Assembly: GCA_937871605.1 (NCBI GenBank)
Contig: CALMRM010000230.1
Coordinates: forward strand, 1 to 8,181
DNA: 8,181 nt
Reading direction: 5' to 3'
DNA from: an uncultured Terriglobus sp.
Lineage (GTDB): Bacteria > Acidobacteriota > Terriglobia > Terriglobales > Acidobacteriaceae
Shown: piece by piece, positions 1-6,000 of the stretch
How positions within the stretch are numbered: the stretch's first letter is position 1
How the letters are laid out: each line of letters opens with the position of its first letter
Notes under the pieces: model-generated
Told to the model about the DNA's origin: nothing
The model's input: the letters and a program-made list of their open reading frames with translations, nothing else
Databases searched by the model: none
Program-made: the position numbers and the translations under genes

Positions 1-1
1 G

Positions 2-100
2 GGCGGCCTGGATGGCAGACCGGAGGCCCAGAGAAAGAAGCCGACCAAGACCGGACCTGGATTCGCAAAGAAGGCGATGGATGAGTTCCGGGCCCGCTAA
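2..100 (+). CDS. C-terminal end of an unidentified basic protein (5' truncated)
   Basis: An open frame enters from the left edge and ends at TAA (98-100), giving 32 residues. The tail is rich in Lys, Arg, Gly and Pro (RKKPTKTGPGFAKK in its middle) and closes with AMDEFRAR. Such basic, low-complexity tails are common on RNA-binding proteins such as pseudouridine synthases and RNA helicases, but nothing here identifies the family. The coding call rests on the frame being open to the edge and on a strong hairpin starting 14 bases after the stop. With only 32 codons visible this is a moderate call and no function is offered. Confidence 0.5.
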   Translation, partial: GGLDGRPEAQRKKPTKTGPGFAKKAMDEFRAR

Positions 101-113
101 AGGCTAGTCGTGG

Positions 114-157
114 TTTCCATCACCCGGCGGAAACGTGCTCAAGGCGGGTGATGGAAA
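114..157 (+). terminator. Long hairpin after the left gene, possible terminator lacking a T-tract
   Basis: TTTCCATCACCC (114-125) and GGGTGATGGAAA (146-157) are perfect reverse complements. One more pair (126 with 145) gives a 13-bp stem and an 18-base loop. It begins 14 bases after the TAA of the upstream frame, the usual place for a terminator. No T-run follows on either strand, so it is not a standard intrinsic terminator. It may instead be a stem that protects the 3' end of the mRNA or another mobile palindrome. Confidence 0.4.
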
Positions 158-245
158 GGCCTGGGCTAACAGGGGAGGTATGGGCGCATCGTGATGTGCC
201 TCCGGTGTCGCAGAGCGCGGGAGGCGAGGGTCCTCTTAGCCGGAT

Positions 246-332
246 AGCGCGGACCTTCAGTCCGCTTTGATTTACTGCTGTAATAGCCTGGGGCTTTGCC
301 CCAGGCTATTACAGCGCGGGCCTTCAGCCCGC
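246..332. repeat. REP-like composite: two small hairpins flanking a long palindrome
   Basis: Two 20-bp direct copies lie at 246-265 and 313-332. Each contains a hairpin with six-base arms and the same CTTCA loop: GCGGAC/GTCCGC at 249-265 and GCGGGC/GCCCGC at 316-332. The copies differ at only two bases, and these pair with each other in the stem (A253-T261 against G320-C328), so the change is compensatory. Between them sits an 18-bp-arm palindrome (277-315). This layout resembles REP/BIME elements, which are usually multicopy, intergenic and moved by RAYT (TnpA-REP) transposases. No RAYT gene is in the window. The structure is seen directly; the REP assignment is inferred. Confidence 0.7.
277..315. 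repeat. Near-perfect palindrome with 18-bp arms and TTT loop
   Basis: GCTGTAATAGCCTGGGGC (277-294), TTT (295-297) and GCCCCAGGCTATTACAGC (298-315) form an uninterrupted 18-bp stem with a three-base loop. It lies exactly between the two small CTTCA hairpins, and its right arm overlaps the start of the second 20-bp copy by three bases. No T-tract follows on either strand, so a transposable or REP-type palindrome is preferred over a bidirectional terminator. Confidence 0.8.
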
Positions 333-334
333 AA

Positions 335-504
335 GAACGACTCATCTATAAACGTGCCCGTACGAACGACTGGTTTATGAATGAGCCCGCGTGAACGACT
401 GGCTCATGAACGAGCCCGCAAGGACTTTTGGGCTATAAACGAGCCTGCATGAACTGGTCGTTATGACGAGCCGACAAGAATGGCCCCATGAAGAAGCCCG
501 GGTG
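335..504. repeat. Degenerate 29-bp tandem repeat array, about six units
   Basis: Units start at 335, 364, 393, 422, 451 and 478. The first four are exactly 29 bp and the last two about 27 bp. Each unit divides into two related halves: a 15-base half like GAACGACTGGCTCAT, always ending in TAT or CAT, followed by a 14-base half like GAACGAGCCCGCAA. Both halves tend to begin with GAACGA, so the array probably arose from a unit of about 14-15 bp. Divergence grows to the right. The end of the 14-base half (GCCCGCAA) matches the right arm of the adjoining REP-like hairpin (327-334), so the two elements abut and share sequence. The period is not a multiple of three, which argues against a coding repeat. 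Confidence 0.75.
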
Positions 505-694
505 GGCGCGGTGACAGGGTGCTGCTTTGCTCCACCTGCTCGTTCAAGAGCCGTTGCGGTACAGGATGCCGTGCTCAGGTGGATGCGGTCGCCGGGCAGC
601 CTAAATAATACCCGTGCAATTTTGCAAGGTTGGCCGATGGCGCGCTTGACGCTCGAGCGGCGTTTCCATGCGCCGCCGTTTCAGCTATTCCGTT

Positions 695-711
695 GCGGCC
701 ATAAGGGCCGC
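695..711 (-). terminator. Small GC hairpin after the GGDEF-EAL gene, weak terminator candidate
   Basis: GCGGCC (695-700) and GGCCGC (706-711) form a six-bp stem around a five-base loop, beginning 10 bases past the stop codon of the minus-strand gene. Its position fits a terminator. No T-rich run follows in the minus-strand direction, and short GC stems arise by chance in GC-rich DNA. Confidence 0.3.
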
Positions 712-721
712 GGAGTATCCA

Positions 722-2845
722 CTACACCGCTGCGGGCAGCAGGTCTGCAAAAGCGGGCGCAGCATCCTGCACGTTGGCTACCCGCTGTGTCGTATTCACA
801 AAGCTCTCCAGGGCTTCGGCGGGCATGGGCCGGCCTAGCAGGTAGCCCTGCAAGGAATCGCAGCCCAGGCGGGTAAGCTCATCGCGTTGCTCGTTGGTCT
901 CCACGCCTTCCGCCACCAGCGAAAGGTTGAGGCTCTTACCCAGGGCTACGATAGTGGCGACGATGGCGGCGTCTTCCGAGGAGGCGACCAGGTCACGGAT
1001 GAAGCCACGGTCGATCTTGAGTTCTGTGGCGGGCATGCGTTTGAGTTGCAGGAGGCTGGAGTAGCCGGTGCCAAAGTCATCGATGGCGATGCGCACACCG
1101 AGACGGTCCAGCTTGAGCAGGATACCGACGCTGACATCGGTGTTCTGCATGGCGGTGGATTCGGTCAGTTCCAGGATCAGATCCTGCGGTTTGATGTTGT
1201 GTTTCTGCAGGGTGTCTTCCACCATCTGCAGTAACCGTGCATCCAGCAGTTGCAGGGCGGAGATGTTGACGGCCATGGACCACGGGAAGCAGCGCTCCTG
1301 CCAGAGGGAGAGTTGGCGGCACGCCTCGTTGAGTACCCAGTAGCCGATGGGAACGATGAGCCCGGCCTTTTCAGCGGCGGGGATGAAGTTATCGGGCGCG
1401 ACCAGGCTGCCGCCACCGCGACGCCAGCGCAGCAGCGCTTCCACGCCGGTGATGCTGCCGTCGCTGACATTGCACTTGGGCTGGTAGTGCAGTTCCAATT
1501 CGTTGTTGGAAACGGCTTTGCGCAGGTCATCCAGCAGGCGCAGGTCGTCGAGCGCCTGGTCCTGCATAACGGACTGGTAAAAGCAGAAGGTGCCGCCCCC
1601 ATCGCCCTTGGCCTTGTACATGGCGGTGTCTGCAAAGGTGAGCAGGTCGGAGCCATGCTGGATGCTTTCGCGCAGCGCGGCAATGCCGACGCTGGCTGAG
1701 AGGCGAAGGGCCTGCCCACCGAAATCCACGGGCTGCTCGATCGAGTCAATGATGCGCCGGGTGAGCCGTGAGGCCAGGTCCTGGTCGGTGTCCTGCAACA
1801 GGACGACGAACTCGTCACCACCCAGGCGCGCCACCATGTCGGTTGCGCGCACCTGCTGCTGCAGGCGGCTGGCGATGGTGACCAGCATGAAATCACCGGC
1901 ATCGTGGCCAAAGACGTCGTTGATGCCTTTGAAGCCGTCGAGGTCGATGAAGAGGAGAGAGGACGCTTTGAGCCGGGCAGAGCCGTTCCAGCGCTGCAGG
2001 CGCTCCAGCAGAGCGGCGCGGTTGGGCAGTTGGGTGAGCACGTCGTGCTTGGCCAAGAAGCTGAGTTCGGCGTTGGCATCGGCCAAGGAGGCGGCGAGCC
2101 GTGCGGTGCGTGTCTCCAGGCGGGAGTCGTAGGTGGAGGTGAGCAGACCCACACCCAGGAGGCTGACCGTGCCCACCAGCACGAGGATCGCCAGCGAGCT
2201 GGCGTCGAAGCCACCGGACATAGCCGCCGCGCCGGTGTCGTAAAAGCGTGCGGCTGCCATGCCGGTGTAGTGCATGCCGGTGACGGCAACGCCCATGGCC
2301 AGCGCCGCTGCAAAGCGGTAGCGGTATTGGTGGATGACCCGTGTGCGCAGTTCGATGAAAAGCCACAGGGCCGCACCGGACGCAACGTAGGCGATGAGGA
2401 CGGAGGCAGCGACAAGGCCGTGGCTGTATTTCACGGTGGCGTTTGTGCGCATGGCCGCCATGCCGGTGTAGTGCATGGCGACCACGCCCGTGCCCACAAG
2501 CACGGCACCAAGCAGCACCCGCACGTCGAGCGTGTCGGAGTCCCTCAGCAGCCGGAATGCAAATGCGGCTGGCACGATGGCCATGACAAAGGACACTGCG
2601 GTCCACAGGGCGCTGTACTGCATGTTGCAGGGCATGTGGAAGGCCAGCATGCCAAGGAAGTGCATGGACCAGATGCCGAGGGCCATGGCGGAGGCACCGC
2701 CCAGGAGCCATCGGCTGGCGTACGCCGGCTCAGTGCCGTGCGCCCGGTGTGCCAGATCAAGGGCCGTGTACGAGGCCAGAGTGGCGACGGCGAAGGACAG
2801 GCACACCAGCCAGAGGTTGTACGTACCTGCGAGTGGAGTAGCCAT
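722..2845 (-). CDS. MHYT-GGDEF-EAL membrane c-di-GMP cyclase/phosphodiesterase
   Basis: A 707-residue inner-membrane signalling protein that makes and/or degrades cyclic di-GMP. Residues 1-240 contain seven hydrophobic segments with MHFLGM (61-66), MHYTGM (124-129) and MHYTGM (191-196), the MHYT sensor signature proposed to bind metal and sense O2, CO or NO. A linker (about 240-262) leads to a GGDEF domain (263-425) with DVLTQLPNR, an intact GGDEF (342-346) and a product-inhibition site RATD (333-336) five residues upstream. The EAL domain (about 435-690) keeps EALLRW (469), N527, E559 in LELTE, DDFGTG (589-594), K610-I-D, E646 and QGY (666). Domain order and size match MucR of Pseudomonas and YkoW of Bacillus. 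ATG at 2845 is the first start after an in-frame stop, but no clear Shine-Dalgarno precedes it. It stands alone, convergent with the left gene and divergent from the fibre gene. Which activity dominates in vivo cannot be read from sequence. Confidence 0.96.
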   Translation of the reverse strand: MATPLAGTYNLWLVCLSFAVATLASYTALDLAHRAHGTEPAYASRWLLGGASAMALGIWSMHFLGMLAFHMPCNMQYSALWTAVSFVMAIVPAAFAFRLLRDSDTLDVRVLLGAVLVGTGVVAMHYTGMAAMRTNATVKYSHGLVAASVLIAYVASGAALWLFIELRTRVIHQYRYRFAAALAMGVAVTGMHYTGMAAARFYDTGAAAMSGGFDASSLAILVLVGTVSLLGVGLLTSTYDSRLETRTARLAASLADANAELSFLAKHDVLTQLPNRAALLERLQRWNGSARLKASSLLFIDLDGFKGINDVFGHDAGDFMLVTIASRLQQQVRATDMVARLGGDEFVVLLQDTDQDLASRLTRRIIDSIEQPVDFGGQALRLSASVGIAALRESIQHGSDLLTFADTAMYKAKGDGGGTFCFYQSVMQDQALDDLRLLDDLRKAVSNNELELHYQPKCNVSDGSITGVEALLRWRRGGGSLVAPDNFIPAAEKAGLIVPIGYWVLNEACRQLSLWQERCFPWSMAVNISALQLLDARLLQMVEDTLQKHNIKPQDLILELTESTAMQNTDVSVGILLKLDRLGVRIAIDDFGTGYSSLLQLKRMPATELKIDRGFIRDLVASSEDAAIVATIVALGKSLNLSLVAEGVETNEQRDELTRLGCDSLQGYLLGRPMPAEALESFVNTTQRVANVQDAAPAFADLLPAAV

Positions 2846-2933
2846 ACGTTGCTTACGTTTTCGGCTGCGTGGAGCGAAGCTTTACAGCACCACGGCGCAG
2901 GGTGGATGGCAGGCGCGTCGTTGCCAATCTCGG

Positions 2934-2948
2934 GCAGGTGAGACCTGC
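2934..2948. promoter_or_regulatory. Short inverted repeat, possible operator
   Basis: GCAGGT (2934-2939) and ACCTGC (2943-2948) are perfect reverse complements around GAG. The spacing would suit a small dimeric repressor, and the site lies between two divergent genes. A six-base arm can easily occur by chance and no promoter was identified beside it. Confidence 0.2.
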
Positions 2949-2979
2949 ACATTTGAGATCAACAACGGGGCTGCGAGTG

Positions 2980-3005
2980 GGGCTGGCGTGATGCCGGCCC
3001 TTTGT
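2980..3005 (+). terminator. Terminator-like hairpin just upstream of the fibre gene
   Basis: GGGCTGGC (2980-2987) pairs with GCCGGCCC (2993-3000) in an eight-bp stem with one G-T pair and a five-base loop, followed by TTTGTCTTG. It ends 12 bases before the Shine-Dalgarno of the fibre gene. It could stop read-through into the fibre gene or act as a leader structure within its transcript. The T-tract is interrupted, so this is only a candidate. Confidence 0.4.
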
Positions 3006-3012
3006 CTTGAAC

Positions 3013-3018
3013 GGAGGT
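3013..3018 (+). promoter_or_regulatory. Ribosome binding site deciding the GTG start of the fibre gene
   Basis: GGAGGT at 3013-3018 is a near-ideal Shine-Dalgarno, with five bases between GGAGG and the GTG at 3023. A second purine run, AGGAG (3026-3030), lies inside the first codons and four bases before an in-frame ATG at 3035. Initiation at either codon would keep the signal peptide. The stronger and better-spaced first site favours GTG 3023. Confidence 0.65.
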
Positions 3019-3022
3019 ACGA

Positions 3023-6000
3023 GTGAGGAGACAGATGCATAGAGCGAAAGAGGGAGGGGCCCGCACGCCGGCGCGCGCCGCAGCGGGAATGCTGCTGTGG
3101 CTGACGCTGGCGGCGTGGTCCACGAGCGGGCTGCCGATGCGGGCGCAGGTGGTGGTGTCGCCGATCAGCGACACCGTGTACTACGCGAACGGTACGGCGG
3201 CGGGCGGCACGGTACTGATCAGCTGGAACAGCTTCACCACGGCGACCGGCATCAGCGTGCCCGCGGGCAGCACCAGTGTCTCGCTGAGCAATGGTCAGCT
3301 GACTGTGTCGCTGGCACCCAACGGGGGCGCGACGCCGGCGGGCAGCTACTACACGGTGGTGTACCACCTGAACGATGGATCCACCAGCCGCGAGTACTGG
3401 ACGATTCCAGTCAGTTCCACGGCATTGTCGCTCCTAGCGGTACGGGCGAGCGTCCTGCCGACCAGCGTGGCCGCGCAAACCGTGTCGAAGCAGTACGTCG
3501 ACCAGGCCATTGCACGCGCACAGTTGAGCGGCGGCACATCGGCCACGGGCGACGGCTCGCAATACGTATTGAAGACGGGCGACACCATGACGGGCCCGCT
3601 CACCCTGCCGGGCGACCCGGTGAGCGCCATGCAGGCTGCAGATAAGAACTACGTGGATGCGCTCATTGCGGGCCTGCAGGCTGGACTCGGCCAAAAAGTC
3701 AGCTTGATTCCCGCGGGCACGCAGACAGTAACGCAGCCCACGGGCACACAGCTGCAGGTCAACATCCTGAATGGCCAGCTGTACGCGAAGGAGTACCTGT
3801 CGCAGCAGGGCAGTAACGGTGCGACGAACGCGATCAGCAGCGCGGACTGCGCCAGCGGCTGCACGGTGGTGCAGGACCCCACCTATGTGGGCATCGACAC
3901 CCTGCCGCTGACCACAAGCGGGACGCACCTGAACGACCAGCGTGGCGGCGCGGAAGACGAGACCTTCTTGAATCCGCAGAGTCCGCGGCAATACAACAGC
4001 AGCGGGCGCTCCATGACCGCGAATGAGACGCTGCCGGCACCGTCCAACGTGTCCGCATCCCGTAACACGCTGCAGGCGGGCGTGCTGCAACTGACGGAGA
4101 ACGCGCTGGCAGGCGGCAACAACCTGTTTCCGCAGACGATTACCCAGGGCATACCGTACTTCAAGTCCACGTACAGTGCGACCAACGTGGTCGGCTACAA
4201 CACCACCGAGGGGCAGCACAACCTGAACAACAATCAGCAGAATTGCTACGGCATCGGCGACTGCCTGATGGGATCGCAGTTTCTGTACAGCTCTGGTGGC
4301 AACCGAGACAACTCGGACGAGGGTACGCACCCGTTCGACATTCAGATCGCGGAACACGCAACGGTGTTTCTGGGAACCTGCGGCACGGGCTGCACCACCG
4401 GCTCCACCCAGCTGCAGATCACGCCGACGAGCGGTGCAGGCACGCAGGGTGAAGGCCGTTACCTGATCGACAAGGCAGCCGGCAAGACGATCTCCGCGGG
4501 TACGCTCACGGGCGGCACCGCGTCAGGCCCACTCGCCAGCGCGCAGTTCAGCGGCACATCGTTCCCGGTGAGCACATTCTTTACGCTGGCCACGGCTGCC
4601 CTGCCCCAGAGCAACACCATGGCACCGGGCACGGTCAACGCTGCCATCCAAACCAGCGGCGTGGCCGCGGGGTACTCCACCAACACAGCCAGTGCGCCTG
4701 CTGCCTCCGGTGTGGCCTGCGTGGTGGAAACCGCGCCCGGCGCGGATGACTTCGAAATGGCGAACTACACCGTGACCGACGGAACCCACCTACGCCTGCA
4801 GCTGTTGAAGCCGCATGGCGTGGGCGCCACCATCGCCATGGGCGGGCTGTGCGGCTATGGCCTGGAGCAGACGGTCGACACAATCAACGGCATACGGCAA
4901 CTGTTCCCCGTGGTTGGGTCTCCTTCGAGCACATCCCTGTACTATGGCGGCCTTGCGACCAAGATTGTTGGCCAGACCGGCGCAACCGGCGCATACGCCA
5001 ACATCCAGCTGAACCTGACCAACCTGCAGCGGAGCGGGGGCACCGTGACGGCTACCTCCGCAGGCAACTTTTCGCAGGATGTGAACGGTTTGCAACTGAA
5101 GGTGGCAGGTGTCGCGGACAACTCCTACAACGGCACCTTTATTGTGACCACCACGGCAGCCAACCAGTTCACCTACACAGAGCCCGGCCCGGACAGCACC
5201 AGCACGGGCGGCACCGCCGGCGTACTGACGGGCGGCTATGTGCTGTATCCCATGGCAGAGGTGTTGAGCGTCTACAACACGGGCACGCATGCGGTCGACG
5301 GTGCCATCACCCTGGGAGCGAACACGGTCGCCTGGGCGTCTGGCGACCCCGTGGAAGAGCCCCACTTCTTCCAGAACCGCATGGCGCAAGACACCAGCTA
5401 CATCACGCAGTACCAGCCGCGCAGTACTCAGGGCTTCAACGCGGGCCTGCAGTTCAACGGTGTCAACAGCAGCTTTCTGAACGGCTGGGGCGTATACAAC
5501 GCCACGCCGGCCAGCAGCTATTTTGGCAACGGCGGCACACACGCTGTGCCGAACGCCGCCTTCTTGGTGCAGGGGCCGTGGAGCACCTCCATGGACATGC
5601 AGGCAGGCGATACCAACGGGTTCGTGGTGCGGTGTAACTCGCATGGCTGCGGCAAGTGGAACAGCGCGTACAACCTGTTTACGCTGCAGAGCAGCCAGTA
5701 TTTCGACTACCTGAACTACGCTCCCAATACGTCCACCCTGACGTTCAACATGCGCGGCACGCAGTACAGCTTTTCGCCGACCGCGCTGACCGCGGGAACA
5801 ATTAACGCCACCACGGTCAACGCGACGCGCATCAACGGCCTGCAGTCGGCCACGGCCTCGGCCATTGGCGGCGTCACGCTGGGGCCGGCGGCCACCAATG
5901 CAGTGCTCAGCAACGTGGCCAGCAGTGGCAGTGCGTCTGACCTTTCCACCGGAACGGTTGCTGCGGCGCGCCTGGGCAATGTAGCCGGTATGGTGAACCC

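Larger units (their letters stand above)
101..721. other. Gene-free, repeat-rich intergenic region
   Basis: About 620 bases separate the left partial gene from the convergent GGDEF-EAL gene. I see no convincing gene here. The region holds a long hairpin (114-157), a REP-like composite (246-332), a degenerate 29-bp tandem array (335-504) and a small GC-rich hairpin near the end of the next gene (695-711). Between 158 and 245, and between 505 and 694, I see no structure that I can name. An AGGGGAGGT at 171-179 is followed only by very short frames. Confidence 0.75.
2846..3022. other. Divergent intergenic region between c-di-GMP gene and fibre gene
   Basis: This 177-bp stretch must hold the promoters of both divergent genes. 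I could not find a -35/-10 pair with good spacing for either; a TTGAGA at 2953-2958 has no matching -10. Two inverted repeats are visible, at 2934-2948 and 2980-3000. No tRNA or obvious attachment-site duplication is seen, although this would be the left junction if the module to the right is an inserted element. Confidence 0.6.

Noticed and set aside
194..247. 17-codon frame preceded by AGGGGAGGT
   Set aside because: The Shine-Dalgarno is too far from this ATG, and the ATG at 180, directly after it, stops after four codons. There is no other support.
335..504. CRISPR array
   Set aside because: The units are degenerate and directly abutting, with no constant repeat separated by unique spacers and no cas genes nearby.
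463..876. 137-residue plus-strand frame starting in the tandem repeat array
   Set aside because: It begins in repeat sequence, runs antisense into the 3' end of the GGDEF-EAL gene, and has no recognisable domain or clear Shine-Dalgarno.
1177..2415. 412-residue minus-strand frame within the GGDEF-EAL gene
   Set aside because: It is an alternative frame of a clearly real gene. Its Ser/Pro/Arg/Trp-rich composition is typical of out-of-frame translation in GC-rich DNA.
1904..2941. 345-residue plus-strand frame antisense to the MHYT region
   Set aside because: Its composition (His, Gly, Val, Ala) mirrors the antisense of a membrane-protein gene, it has no domain, and the opposite strand is certainly coding.
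2951..2985. Sigma-70 promoter with TTGAGA at 2953-2958
   Set aside because: No A/T-rich -10 element is found at 16-18 bases spacing.
3434..4357. 307-residue minus-strand frame antisense to the fibre gene
   Set aside because: It is rich in Arg, Val and His with no domain, and lies wholly inside a well-supported plus-strand gene.
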